A stretch of DNA of 64,000 nucleotides from Euonymus europaeus (GCA_963580455.1 OY756965.1:8444501-8508500); one strand, 5' to 3'. Numbered from the stretch's first letter, positions 37,663 through 50,782 are shown. A program made the numbers and translations. The notes: generated from the sequence alone by a model not told the origin.

Positions 37663-38935
37663 GAGTACACCGAGCAACTTGGATGGTCCGAAGTTGCACA
37701 ACTCTCTCTATGGAGGAGCTTTTAACGGTTTTGTCCATTTGTAATAGAAAGTTGTTGTTTTGGCATCGAAAAAATCTCGGAATCTTATACTCGTAAAATT
37801 TGACATAGAAGAACAATAAAAAGTGTATACCGAGCAACTTTGATGGTTCGAAGTTGCTCAACTCTCTTTATTTAGGAGCTTTTAACGGTTTTGTCCATTT
37901 GTAATAGAAAGTTGTTGTTTTGGCATCGAAATAATTTACGAAGCTTATACTCGTAAAATTTGACATAGAAGAACAATAAAAAGTGTACACTGAGCAACTT
38001 TGATGGGCTGAAGTTGCTCAACTCTCTCTATTGAGGAGCTTTTAACGGTTTTGTCCATTTGTATTAGAAAGTTGTTGTTTTGGACTTGAAATAATCTACG
38101 AAACTTATACTCGTAACATTGGACATAGAAGAACAATAAAAAGTGTACACCGAGCAACTTCGATGGTCCGAAGTTACTCAACTCTCTCTATGAAAAAGTT
38201 TTTAATGGTTTTGTCCATTTGTAATGGAAAGTTGTTGTTTTTGGCATCGAAATAATCTCGGAAGCCTATACTCGTTAAATTTATCATAGAAGAACAATAA
38301 AAAGTGTACACTAAGCAACTTTGATGGGCCGAAGTTGCTCAACTCTCTCTATTGAGGAGCTTTTAATGGTTTTGTCCATTTGTAATAGAAAGTTGTTGTT
38401 TCGGCATCGAAATAATCTAGCAAGCTTATACTCGTAAAATTGGACATAGAAAAACAATAAAACTTGTAAACCGGGCAACTTTGATGGTCCGAAGTTGCTC
38501 AACTTTCGCTATAGAGGAGCTTCTAAAGGTTTTGTCCACTTATCATAGAAAGTTGGTGTTTTGGCATTGAAATAATCTCGGAAGCTTATACTCGTAAAAT
38601 TGGACATAGAAGAACAATAAAAAGTGTACACCGAGTAACTTTGATGGTCCGAAGTTGCTCAACTCTCTCCATTTGGAGGCATTTAACGGTTTTGTCCATT
38701 TATCATTTTTGATGGTGTTTTGGCATCGAAAAAATCTCGGAATCTTATACTCGTAAAATTTGACATAGAAGAACAATAAAAAGTGTATACCGAGCAACTT
38801 TGATCGTCCGAAGTTGCTCAACTCTCTCTATTTAGGAGCTTTTAACGGTTTTGTCCATTTGTAATAGAAAGTTATTGTTTTGGCATCGAAATAATCTACG
38901 AAGCTTATACTCGTTAAATTTATCATAGAAGAACA
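37663..38935 (+). repeat. A-E class monomers embedded in block III, copy a
   Basis: Eight successive units are of the second monomer set. The first combines an R-like left half with gcatcgaaaaaatctcgg; it is followed by B-, D-, C-, D-, E-, A- and B-like units. Signs include tgaaaaagtttttaatgg, ctagcaagc, aattggacat and tatcatttttgatgg. The same run recurs at 44,702-45,975. It is a short satellite of the pentamer domain inside a 7-mer block. Confidence 0.8.
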
Positions 38936-39102
38936 ATAAAAAGTGTACACCGAGCATTTTTTATGGGCCGAAGTTGCTCAACTCTCTTTGTGGAAGAGCT
39001 TTTAACGATTTTGTTCATTTCTCATAGAGAGTTGGTGTTTTGGCATCGAAATAATCTCGGATGCTTACACTCGTAAAATTTGACATAGAAGAACAATAAA
39101 AA

Positions 39103-42100
39103 GGGTACACCGAGCAACTTTGATATTCCGACGTTGCTCAACTCTCTGTATAGTGTTGCTTTTAACGGTTATGCCCATTCATAATTGAAAGTTGTTGTTT
39201 TGACATCGAAATAATCTAGGATGCTTATACTCGTAAAATTAGACAGAGAAAAACAATAAAAAGTGTACACCGAGCACGTTTGATGGTTCGAAGTTGCTCC
39301 ACTCTCTCTGTGGAGGAGCTTTTAATGATTTTGTCCATTTCTCATAGAAAGTTGGTGTTTTGGCATCGAAATAATCTCGGATGCTTATACTCGTTAAATT
39401 TTTCATAGAAGAACAATAAAAAGAGTACACCAAGCAACATTGATGGTCCGAAGTTGCACAACTCGCTCTATGGAGGAGCTTTTAACGGCTTTATTTATTT
39501 GTCATAGAAAGTTGGTGTTTTGGCATCGAAATAATCTCAGAAGCTTATACTCGAAGAATTTAACATAGAAGAACAATAAAAAGTGTACACTGAGCAACTT
39601 TGATGGTCCGAAGTTGCTCAACTCTCTATATTTAGGAGCTTTTAACGGTTTTGTCCATTTGTAATGGAAAGTTGTTATTTTGGCATCGAAATAATCTACG
39701 AAGCATATACTCGTAAAATTTGACATAGAAGAACAATAAAAAGTGTACACCGAGCAACTTTGAAGGTCCGAAGTTGCTCAACTCTCTCTATTTAGAAGCT
39801 TTTAACGGTTTTGTCCATTTGTCATAGAAAGTTGTTGTTTTGGCATCAAAATAATCTCGGAAGCTTATACTCGTTAAATTTATCATAGAAGAACAATAAA
39901 AAGTGTACACCGAGAATTTTTGATGGGCCGAAGTTGCTCAACTCTCTCTGTGGAAGAGCTTTTAACGATTTTGTCCATTTCTCATAGAAAGTTGGTGTTT
40001 TGGCATCGAAATAATCTCGGGTGCTTATACTCGTAAAATTTGACATAGAAGAACAATAAAAAGTGTACACGGAGCAACTTTGATGGTCCGAAGTTGCTCA
40101 ACTCTCTTTATGGTGGAGCTTTTAACGGTTTTGTCCATTTGTCATAGAAAGTTGGTCTTTTGGCATCGAAATAATCTCGGAAGCTTATATTCGTAAAATT
40201 TGACATAGAAGAACAATAAAAAGTGTACACCGAGCAACTTTGATATTCCGACGTTGCTCAACTCTCTGTATAGTGTTGCTTTTAACGGTTATGTCCATTC
40301 ATAATTGAAAGTTGTTGTTTTGACATCGAAATAATCTAGGATGCTTATACTCGTAAAATTAGACATAGAAAAACAATAAAAAGTGTACACCGAGCATTTT
40401 TGATGGTCCGAAGTTGCTCAACTCTCTCTGTGGAGGAGCTTTTAATGATTTAGTCCATTTCTCATAAAAAGTTGGTGTTTTGGCATCGAAATAATCTCGG
40501 ATGCTTATACTCGTTAAATTTTTCATAGAAGAACAATAAAAAGAATACACCGAGCAACTTTGATGGTCCGAAGTTGCACAACTCTCTCTACGGAGGAGCT
40601 TTTAACCGTTTTATTTATTTGTCATAGAAAGTTGGTGTTTTGGCATCGAAATCGTCTCGGAAGCTTATACTCGAAGAATTTAACATAGAAGAACAATAAA
40701 AAGTGTACACTGAGCAACTTTGATGGTCCGAAGTTGCTCAACTCTCTCTATTTAGGAGCTTTTAACGGTTTTGTCCATTTGTAATGGAAAGTTGTTATTT
40801 TGGCATCGAAATAATCTACGAAGCTTATACTCGTAAAATTTGACATAGAAGAACAATAAAACGTGTACACCGAGCAACTTTGAAGGTCCGAAGTTGCTCA
40901 ACTCTCTCTATTTAGAAGCTTTTAACGGTTTTGTCCATTTGTCATAGAAAGTTTGTGTTTTGGCATCAAAATAATCTCGGAAGCTCATACTCGTTAAATT
41001 TATCATAGAAGAACAATAAAAAGAGTACACCGAGCAACTTGGATGGTCCGAAGTTGCACAACTCTCTCTATGGAGGAGCTTTTAACGGTTTTGTCCATTT
41101 GTAATAGAAAGTTGTTGTTTTGGCATCGAAAAAATCTCGGAATCTTATACTCGTAAAATTTGACATAGAAGAACAATAAAAAGTGTACACGGAGCAACTT
41201 TGATGGTCCGAAGTTGCTCAACTCTCTTTATGGTGGAGCTTTTAACGGTTTTGTCCATTTGTTATAGAAAGTTGGTCTTTTGGCATCGAAATAATCTCGG
41301 AAGCTTATATTCGTAAAATTTGACATAGAAGAACAATAAAAAGTGTACACCGAGCAACTTTGATATTCCGACGTTGCTGAACTCTCTGTATAGTGTTGCT
41401 TTTAACGGTTATGTCCATTCATAATTGAAAGTTGTTGTTTTGACAACGAAATATTCTAGGATGCTTATACTCGTAAAATTAGACATAGAAAAACAATAAA
41501 AAGTGTACACCGAGCATGTTTGATGGTCCGAAGTTGCTCAACTCTCTTTATGGTGGAGCTTTTAACGGTTTTGTCCATTTGTCATAGAAAGTTGGTGTTT
41601 TGGCATCGAAATAATCTCGGATGCTTATACTCGTTAAATTTGTCATAGAAGAACAATAAAAAGAGTACACCGAGCAACTTTGATGGTCCGAAGTTGCACA
41701 ACTCTCTCTATGGAGGAGCTTTTAACGGTTTTATTTATTTGTCATAGAAAGTTGGTGTTTTGGCATCGAAATAATCTCGGAAGCTTATACTCGAAGAATT
41801 TAACATAGAAGAACAATAAAAAGTGTACACTGAGCAACTTTGATGGTCCGAAGTTGCTCAACTCTCTCTATTTAGGGGCTTTTAACGGTTTTGTCCATTT
41901 GTAATGAAAAGTTGTTATTTTGGCATCGAAATAATCTACGAAGCTTATACTCGTAAAATTTGACATAGAAGAACAATAAAAAGTGTACACTGAGCAACTT
42001 TGAAGGTCCGAAGTTGCTCAACTCTCTCTATTTAGAAGCTTTTAACGGTTTTGTCCATTTGTCATAGAAAGTTGGCGTTTTGGCATCAAAATAATCTCGG

Positions 42101-42462
42101 AAGCTTATACTCGTTAAATTTATCAATGAAGAACAATAAAAAGTGTACACCGAGCATTTTTGATGGGCCGAAGTTGCTCAACTCTCTCTGTGGAGGAGCT
42201 TTTAATGATTTTGTCCATTTCTCATAGAAAGTTGGTGTTTTGGCATCGAAATAATCTCGGATGCTTATACTCGTAAAATTTGACATAGAAGAACAATAAA
42301 AAGTGTACACGGAGCAACTTTGATGGTCCGAAGTTGCTCAACTCTCTTTATGGTGGTGCTTTTAACGGTTTTGTCCATTTTTCATAGAAAGTTGGTCTTT
42401 TGGCATTGAAATAATCTCGGAAGCTTATATTGTTAAAATTTGACATAGAAAAACAATAAAAA
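39103..42462 (+). repeat. Three tandem 7-monomer HOR units (3 x 1,120 bp), copy b
   Basis: P monomers begin at 39,103, 40,223 and 41,343, matching copy a at an offset of 6,559 bp. The second unit carries the replaced U monomer. The third carries the same Q/V chimera as copy a. Confidence 0.9.
41023..41145 (+). repeat. Monomer replaced by an A-E class sequence (gene-conversion-like tract)
   Basis: Copy a has a U monomer at the matching place (34,464-34,623). Copy b has a unit with gagtacacc, gagcaacttggatgg, aagttgcacaac and gcatcgaaaaaatctcgg. By eye this matches the unit starting at 37,663 in copy a and 44,702 in copy b. Flanks on both sides still match copy a, and unit length is unchanged at 160 bp. 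The tract was placed between the first and last clear differences. Confidence 0.8.
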
Positions 42463-43422
42463 GGGTACACCGAGCAACTTTGATGGTCCGAAGTTGCACA
42501 ACTCTCTCTATGGAGGAGCTTTTAACGGTTTTATTTATTTGTCATAGAAAGTTAGTGTTTTGGCATCGACATAATCTCGAAAGCTTATACTCGAAGAATT
42601 TAACATAGAAGAACAATAAAAAGTGTACACTGAGCAACTTTGATGGTCTGAAGTTGCTCAACTCTCTCTATTTGGGAGCATTTAATGGTTTTGTCCATTT
42701 GTAATAGAAAGTTGTTATTTTGGCATCGAAATAATCTACGAAGCTTATACTCGTAAAATTTGACATAGAAGAACAATAAAAAGTGTACACGGAGCAACTT
42801 TGATGGTCCGAAGTTGCTCAACTCTCTCTATTTAGAAGCTTTTAACGGTTTTGTCCATTTGTCATAGAAAGTTGGTCTTTTGGCATCGAAATAATCTCGG
42901 AAGCTTATATTCGTAAAATTTGACATAGAAGAACAATAAAAAGGGTACACCGAGCAACTTTGATGGTCCGAAGTTGCACAACTCTCTCTATGGAGGAGCT
43001 TTTAACGGTTTTATTTATTTGTCATAGAAAGTTGGTGTTTTGGCATCGACATAATCTCGAAAGCTTATACTCGAAGAATTTAACATAGAAGAACAATAAA
43101 AAGTGTACACTGAGCAACTTTGATGGTCTGAAGTTGCTCAACTCTCTCTATTTGGGAGCATTTAATGGTTTTGTCCATTTGTAATAGAAAGTTGTTATTT
43201 TGGCATCGAAATAATCTACGAAGCTTATACTCGTAAAATTTGACATAGAAGAACAATAAAAAGTGTACACCGAGCAACTTTGAAGGTCCGAAGTTGCTCA
43301 ACTCTCTCTATTTAGAAGCTTTTAACGGTTTTGTCCATTTGTCATAGAAAGTTGGTGTTTTGGCATCAAAATAAGCTCGGAAGCTTATACTCGTTAAATT
43401 TATCATAGAAGAACAATAAAAA
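42463..43422 (+). repeat. R-S-(V/T) three-monomer expansion in block III copy b
   Basis: Copy a has R-S-T here (35,904-36,383). Copy b has R-S-(V/T) and then R-S-T. The two R and two S units share the private variants tcgacataatctcgaaagc, gatggtctgaag and tttgggagcatttaatgg. The gain is 480 bp, exactly three monomers, and explains the change in block offset from 6,559 to 7,039. Confidence 0.88.
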
Positions 43423-44701
43423 GTGTACACCGAGCATTTTTGATGGGCCGAAGTTGCTCAACTCTCTCTGTGGAAGAGCTTTTAACGATTTTGTCCATTT
43501 CTTATAGTAAGATGGTGTTTTGGCATCGACATAATCTCGGATGCTTATACTCGTAAAATTTGACATAGAAGAACAATAAAAAGTGTACACGAAGCAACTG
43601 TGATGGTCCGAAGTTGCTCAACTCTTTCTATTTAGAAGCTTTTAACGGTTTTTTCCATTTTTCATAGAAAGTTGGTGTTTTGGCATCAAAATAATCTCGG
43701 AAGCTTATACTCGTTAAATTTATCATAGAAGAACAATAAAAAGTGTACACCGAGCATTTTTGATGGACCGAAGTTGCTCAACTCTCTCTGTGGAAGAGCT
43801 TTTAACGATTTTGTCTATTTCTCATAGAAAGTTGGTGTTTTGGCATCGAAATAATCTCGGATGCTTATACTCGTAAGATTTGACATAGAAGAACAATAAA
43901 AAGTGTACACGGAGCAACTTTGATGGTCCGAAGTTGCTCAACTCTCTTTATGGTGGAGCTTTTAACGGTTTTGTCCATTTGTCATAGAAAGTTGGTCTTT
44001 TGGCATCGAAATAATCTCGGAAGCTTATATTTGTAAAATTTGACATAGAAGAACAATAAAAAGGGTACACAAAGCAACTTTGATATTCCGACGTTGGTCA
44101 ACTCTCTGTATAGTGTTGCTTTTAACGGTTATGTCCATTCATAATTGAAAGTTGTTAATTTGACATCGAAATAATCTAGGATGCTTATACTCATAAAATT
44201 AGACATAGAAAAACAAGAAAATTGTACACCGAGCATGTTTGATGGTCTGAAGTTGCTCAACTCTCTCTGTGGAGGAGCTTTTAATGATTTTGTCCATTTC
44301 TCATAGAAAGTTGGTGTTTTGGCATCGAAATAATCTCGGATGCTTATACTCGTTAAATTTGTCATAGAAGAACAATAAAAAGAGTACACCGAGCAACTTT
44401 GATGGTCCGAAGTTGCACAACTCTCTCTATGGAGGAGCTTTTAACGGTTTTATTTATTTGTCATAGAAAGTTGGTGTTTTGGCATCGAAATCGTCTCGGA
44501 AGCTTATACTCGAAGAATTTAACATAGAAGAACAATAAAAAGTGTACACGGAGCAACTTTGATGGTCCGAAGTTGCTCGACTCTCTCTGTGGAGGAGCTT
44601 TTAATGATTTTGTCCATTTCTCATAAAAAGTTGGTGTTTTGGCATCGAAATAATCTCGGATGCTTATACTCGTTAAATTTGTCATAGAAGAACAATAAAA
44701 A

Positions 44702-45975
44702 GAGTACACCGAGCAACTTGGATGGTCCGAAGTTGCACAACTCTCTCTATGGAGGAGCTTTTAACGGTTTTGTCCATTTGTAATAGAAAGTTGTTGTTTT
44801 GGCATCGAAAAAATCTCGGAATCTTATACTCGTAAAATTTGACATAGAAGAACAATAAAAAGTGTATACCGAGCAACTTTGATGGTTCGAAGTTGCTCAA
44901 CTCTCTTTATTTAGGAGCTTTTAACGGTTTTGTCCATTTGTAATAGAAAGTTGTTGTTTTGGCATCGAAATAATTTACGAAGCTTATACTCGTAAAATTT
45001 GACATAGAAGAACAATAAAAAGTGTACACTGAGCAATTTTGACGGGCTGAAGTTGCTCAACTCTCTCTATTGAGGAGCTTTTAACGGTTTTGTCCATTTG
45101 TATTAGAAAGTTGTTGTTTTGGACTTGAAATAATGTACGAAACTTATACTCGTAACATTGGACATAGAAGAACAATAAAAAGTGTACACCGAGCAACTTC
45201 GATGGTCCGAAGTTACTCAACTCTCTCTATGAAAAAGTTTTTAATGGTTTTGTCCATTTGTAATGGAAAGTTGTTGTTTTTGGCATCGAAATAATCTCGG
45301 AAGCCTATACTCGTTAAATTTATCATAGAAGAACAATAAAAAGTGTACACTGAGCAACTTTGATGGGCCGAAGTTGCTCAACTCTCTCTATTGAGGAGCT
45401 TTTAATGGTTTTGTCCATTTGTAATAGAAAGTTGTTGTTTCGGCATCGAAATAATCTAGCAAGCTTATACTCGTAAAATTGGACATAGAAAAACAATAAA
45501 ACTTGTAAACCGGGCAACTTTGATGGTCCGAAGTTGCTCAACTTTCGCTATAGAGGAGCTTCTAAAGGTTTTGTCCACTTATCATAGAAAGTTGGTGTTT
45601 TGGCATTGAAATAATCTCGGAAGCTTATACTCGTAAAATTGGACATAGAAGAACAATAAAAAGTGTACACCGAGTAACTTTGATGGTCCGAAGTTGCTCA
45701 ACTCTCTCCATTTGGAGGCATTAAACGGTTTTGTCCATTTATCATTTTTGATGGTGTTTTGGCATCGAAAAAATCTCGGAATCTTATACTCGTAAAATTT
45801 GACATAGAAGAACAATAAAAAGTGTATACCGAGCAACTTTGATCGTCCGAAGTTGCTCAACTCTCTCTATTTAGGAGCTTTTAACGGTTTTGTCCATTTG
45901 TAATAGAAAGTTATTGTTTTGGCATCGAAATAATCTACGAAGCTTATACTCGTTAAATTTATCATAGAAGAACAA
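44702..45975 (+). repeat. A-E class monomers embedded in block III, copy b
   Basis: The same run as at 37,663-38,935, 7,039 bp downstream. It includes one A unit (tatcatttttgatgg near 45,739) and the private ggacttgaaataat variant. Confidence 0.8.
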
Positions 45976-46941
45976 TAAAAAGTGTACACCGAGCATTTTT
46001 TATGGGCCGAAGTTGCTCAACTCTCTTTGTGGAAGAGCTTTTAACGATTTTGTTTATTTCTCATAGAGAGTTGGTGTTTTGGCATCGAAATAATCTCGGA
46101 TGCTTACACTCGTAAAATTTGACATAGAAGAACAATAAAAAGTGTACACTGAGCAACTTTGATGGGCCGAAGTTTCTCAACTCTCTCTATTGAGGAGCTT
46201 TTAACGGTTTTATACATTTGTAATAGAAAGTTGTTGTTTTGGCATCGAAATAATCTAGCAAGCTTATAATCGTAAAATTGGACATAGAAAAACAATAAAA
46301 ATTGTACACCGGGCAACTTTGATGGTCCGAAGTTGCTCAACTCTCGCTATAGAGGAGCTTCTAAAGGTTTTGTCCACTTATCATAGAAAGTTGGTGTTTT
46401 GGCATCGAAATAATCTCGGAAGCTTATACTCGTAAAATTGGACAAAGAAGAACAATAAAAAGTGTACACCGAGCAACTTTGATGGTCCGAAGTTGCTCAA
46501 CTCTCTCTATTTGGAGGCTTTTAACGGTTTTGTCCATTTATCATTTTTGATGGTGTTTTGGCATCGAAAAAATCTCGGAATCTTATACTCGTAAAATTTG
46601 ACATAGAAGAACAATAAAACGTGTATACCGAGCAACTTTGATCGTCCGAAGTTGCTCAACTCTCTCTATTTAGGAGCTTTTAACGGTTTTGTCCATTTGT
46701 AATAGAAAGTTGTTGTTTTTGGCATCGAAATAATCTACGAAGCCTATACTCGTAAAATTGGGCATAGAAGAACAATAAAAAGTGTACACTGAGCAACATT
46801 GATGGTCCGAAGTTGCTCAACTCTCTCTCTTGAGGAGCTTTTAACAGTTTTGTCCATTTGTAATAGAAAGTTGTTGTTTTGGCATCGAAATAATCTAGCA
46901 AGCTTATACTCGTAAAATTGGACATAGAAGAACAATAAAAA

Positions 46942-47583
46942 GTGTACACCGAGCAACTTTGATGGTCCGAAGTTGCTCAACTCTCTCTATGAAAAAGTTT
47001 TTAATGGTTTTGTCCATTTGTAATGGAAAGTTGTTGTTTTTGGCATCGAAATAATCTACGAAGCTTATACTCGTAAAATTGGGCATAGAAGAACAATAAA
47101 AAGTGTACACTGAGCAACTTTGATCGTCCGAAGTTGCTCAACTCTCTCTATTGAGGGGCTTTTAACAGTTTTGTCCATTTGTAATAAAAAGTTGTTGTTT
47201 TGGCATCGAAATAATCTAGCAAGCTTATACTCGTAAAATTGGACATAGAAAAACAATAAAAATTGTACACCGAGCAACTTTGATGGTCCGAAGTTGCTCA
47301 ACTCTCTCTATGAAAAAGTTTTTAATGGTTTTGTCCATTTGTAATGGAAAGTTGTTGTTTTTGGCATCGAAATAATCTACGAAGCTTATACTCGTAAAAT
47401 TGGGCATAGAAGAACAATAAAAAGTGTACACTGAGCAACTTTGATCGTCCGAAGTTGCTCAACTCTCTCTATTGAGGGGCTTTTAACAGTTTTGTCCATT
47501 TGTAATAAAAAGTTGTTGTTTTGGCATCGAAATAATCTAGCAAGCTTATACTCGTAAAATTGGACATAGAAGAACAATAAAAT
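46942..47583 (+). repeat. C-D dimer repeated twice (2 x 321 bp)
   Basis: Body starts at 46,942, 47,103, 47,263, 47,424 and 47,584 give unit lengths of 161, 160, 161 and 160. The C-D pair is tandemly doubled, turning a pentamer into the 7-monomer spacing seen between A markers 46,539 and 47,661. Confidence 0.88.
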
Positions 47584-50302
47584 GTGTACACCGAGCAACT
47601 TTGATGGTCCGAAGTTGCTCAACTCTCTCTATTTGGAGGCTTTTAACGGTTTTGTCCATTTATCATTTTTGATGGTGTTTTGGCATCGAAAAAATCTCGG
47701 AATCTTATACTCGTAAAATTTGACATAGAAGAACAATAAAAAGTGTATACCGAGCAAGTTTGATCGTCCGAAGTTGTTCAACTCTCTCTATTTAGGAGCT
47801 TTTAACGGTTTTGTCCATTTGCAATAGAAAGTTGTTGTTTTGGCATCGAAATAATCTACGAAGCTTATACTCGTAAAATTTGACATAGAAGAACAATAAA
47901 AAGTGTACACCGAGCAAATTTGATGGTCCGAAGTTACTCAACTCTCTCCATGAAAAAGTTTTTAATGGTTTTGTCCATTTGTAATGAAAAGTTGTTGTTT
48001 TTGGCATCGAAAAAATCTACGAAGCTTATACTCGTAAAATTGGGCATAGAAGAACAATAAAAAGTGTACACTGAGAAACTTTGATCGTCCGAAGTTGCTC
48101 AACTCTCTCTATTGAGGAGCTTTTAACAGTTTTGTCCATTTGTAATAGAAAGTTGTTGTTTTGGCATCGAAATAATCTAGCAAGCTTATACTCGTAAAAT
48201 TGGACATAGAAAAACAACAAAAATTGTACACCGGGCAACATTGATGGTCCGAAGTTGCTCAACTCTCGCTATAGAGGAGCTTCTAATGGTTTTGTCCACT
48301 TATCATAGAAAGTTGGTGTTTTGGCATCGAAATAATCTCGGAAGCTTATACTCGTAAAATTGGACATAGAAGAATAATAAAAAGTGTACACCGAGCAACT
48401 TTGATGGTCCGAAGTTGCTCAACTCTCTCTATTTGGAGGCTTTTAACGGTTTTGCCCATTTATCATTTTTGATGGTGTTTTGGCATTGAAATAATCTACG
48501 AAGCTTATACTCGTAAAATTTGACATAGAAGAACAATAAAAAGTGTACACCGAGCAACTTTGATGGTCCGAAGTTACTCAACTCTCTCTACGAAAAAGTT
48601 TTTAATGGTTTTGTCCATTTGTAATGGAAAGTTGTTGTTTTTGGCATCGAAATAATCTACGAAGCTTATACTAGTAAAATTGGGCATAGAAGAACAATAA
48701 AAAGTGTACACTGAGCAACTTTGATCGTCCGAAGTTGCTCAACTCTCTCTATTGAGGGGCTTTTAACAGTTTTGTCCATTTGTAATAAAAAGTTGTTGTT
48801 TTGGCATCGAAATAATCTAGCAAGCTTATACTCGTGAAATTGGACATAGAAAAACAATAAAAATTGTATACCGGGCAACTTTGATGGTCCGAAGTTGCTC
48901 AACTCTCGCTACAGAGGAGCTTTTAAAGGTTTTGTCCACTTATCATAGAAAGTTGGTGTTTTGGCATCGAAATAATCTCGGAAGCTTATACTCGTAAAAT
49001 TGGACATAGAAGAACAATAAAAAGTGTACACCGAGCAACTTTGATGGTCCGAAGTTGCTCAACTCTCTCTATTTGGAGGCTTTTAACGGTTTTGTCCATT
49101 TATCATTTTTGATGGTGTTTTAGCATCGAAAAAATCTCGGAATCTTATACTCGTAAAATTTGACAAAGAAGAACAATAAAAAGTGTATACCGAGCAACTT
49201 TGATCGTCCGAAGTTGCTCAACTCTCTCTATTTAGGAGCTTTTAACGGTTTTGTCCATTTGTAATAGAAAGTTGTTGTTTTGGCATCGAAACAATCTACG
49301 AAGCTTATACTCGCAAAATTTGACATAGAAGAACAATAAAAAGTGTACACCGAGCAACTTTGATGGTCCGAAGTTACTCAACTCTCTCTATGAAAAAGTT
49401 TTTAATGGTTTTGTCCATTTGTAATGGAAAGTTGTTGTTTTTGGCATCGAAATAATCTACGAAGCTTATACTCGTAAAATTGGGCATAGAAAAACAATAA
49501 AAAGTGTACACTGAGCAACTTTGATCGTCCGAAGCTGCTCAACTCTCTCTATTGAGGGGCTTTTAACAGTTTTGTCCATTTGTAATAAAAAGTTGTTGTT
49601 TTGTCATCGAAATAATCTAGCAAGCTTATACTCGTAAAATTGGACATAGAAAAACAATAAAAATTGTACACCGGGCAACTTTGATGGTCCGAAGTTGTTG
49701 AACTCTCTCTATTTGGAGGCATTTAACGGTTTTGTCCATTTATTATTTTTGATGGTGTTTTGGCATCGAAAAAATCTCGGAATCTTATACTCGTAAAATT
49801 TGACATAGAAGAACAATAAAAAGTGTATACCGAGCAACTTTGGTCGTCCGAAGTTGCTCAACTCTCTCTATTTAGGAGCTTTTAACGGTTTTGTCCATTT
49901 GTAATAGAGAGTTGGTGTTTTGGCATCGAAATAATCTAGCAAGCTTATACTCGTAAAATTGGACATAAAAGAACAATAAAAAGTGTACACTGAGCAACTT
50001 TGATGGGCCGAAGTTTCTCAACTCTCTCTATTGAGGAGCTTTTAAGGGTTTTATACATTTGTAATAGAAAGTTGTTGTTTTGGCATCGAAATAATCTAGC
50101 AAGCTTATAATCGTAAAATTGGACATAGAAAAACAATAAAAATTGTACACCGGGCAACTTTGATGGTCCGAAGTTGCTCAACTCTCGCTATAGAGGAGCT
50201 TCTAAAGGTTTTGTCCACTTATCATAGAAAGTTGGTGTTTTGGCATCGAAATAATCTCGGAAGCTTATACTCGTAAAATTGGACATAGAAGAACAATAAA
50301 AA

Positions 50303-50461
50303 GTGTACACCGAGCAACTTTGATGGTCCGAAGTTGCTCAACTCTCTCTATTTGGAGGCTTTTAACGGTTTTGTCCATTTATCATTTTTGATGGTGTTTT
50401 GGCATCGAAAAAATCTCGGAATCTTAAACTCGTAAAATTTGACATAGAAGAACAATAAAAA
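50303..50461 (+). repeat. A-class monomer (159 bp, exemplar)
   Basis: Diagnostics are ctatttggaggc, catttatcatttttgatgg in place of catttgtcatagaaagttgg, and gcatcgaaaaaatctcgg with gaatctt. This removes the HindIII hexamer. The unit is one base short of 160. Confidence 0.9.
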
Positions 50462-50621
50462 GTGTATACCGAGCAACTTTGATCGTCCGAAGTTGCTCAA
50501 CTCTCTCTATTTAGGAGCTTTTAACGGTTTTGTCCATTTGTAATAGAAAGTTGTTGTTTTGGCATCGAAATAATCTACGAAGCTTATACTCGCAAAATTT
50601 GACATAGAAGAACAATAAAAA
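50462..50621 (+). repeat. B-class monomer (exemplar)
   Basis: Diagnostics are gtgtataccgag, gatcgtccgaag, ctatttaggagc, gttgttgttttgg and ctacgaagc. The gatcg variant creates a GATC site. Confidence 0.88.
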
Positions 50622-50782
50622 GTGTACACCGAGCAACTTTGATGGTCCGAAGTTACTCAACTCTCTCTATGAAAAAGTTTTTAATGGTTTTGTCCATTTG
50701 TAATGGAAAGTTGTTGTTTTTGGCATCGAAATAATCTACGAAGCTTATACTCGTAAAATTGGGCATAGAAAAACAATAAAAA
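50622..50782 (+). repeat. C-class monomer (161 bp, exemplar)
   Basis: Diagnostics are aagttactcaac, ctatgaaaaagtttttaatgg, gtaatggaaag and gttgtttttggcatcg with one extra T, followed by aattgggcatag. The extra base offsets the missing base of A, so the pentamer stays at 800 bp. Confidence 0.9.

Larger units (their letters stand above)
32519..39077 (+). repeat. Satellite block III, copy a (6,559 bp)
   Basis: This block matches 39,078-46,116. The offset is 6,559 bp up to about 42,460 and 7,039 bp after a 480-bp gain in copy b. Contents in order: three 7-mer HOR units (32,544-35,903); R-S-T-U; a V/T chimera with gaagcaactgtgat (about 36,551); U-V-P-Q-R; an S/Q-like monomer; and from about 37,663 eight A-E class monomers including one A (tatcatttttgatgg at about 38,701). 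It ends with a U monomer. Edges are placed where flanking monomer classes stop matching. No gene was seen. Confidence 0.85.
39078..46116 (+). repeat. Satellite block III, copy b (7,039 bp)
   Basis: This is the second tandem copy of the 6.56-kb block. It is 480 bp longer because of a three-monomer gain near 42,600-43,080. One U monomer of copy a is replaced here by a different monomer at 41,023-41,145. The rest is collinear, down to private variants such as gagcacgtttgatgg, ctcataaaaagttgg and cttatagtaagatgg (copy a: cttatagaaagatgg). The right edge is where a P monomer would follow but an A-E class D-like monomer does. Confidence 0.85.

Noticed and set aside
38700..38715. tatcatttttgatgg as an insertion footprint
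   Set aside because: It recurs in every A-class monomer at the same position in place of the usual catagaaagttgg, so it is a class variant, not an insertion.
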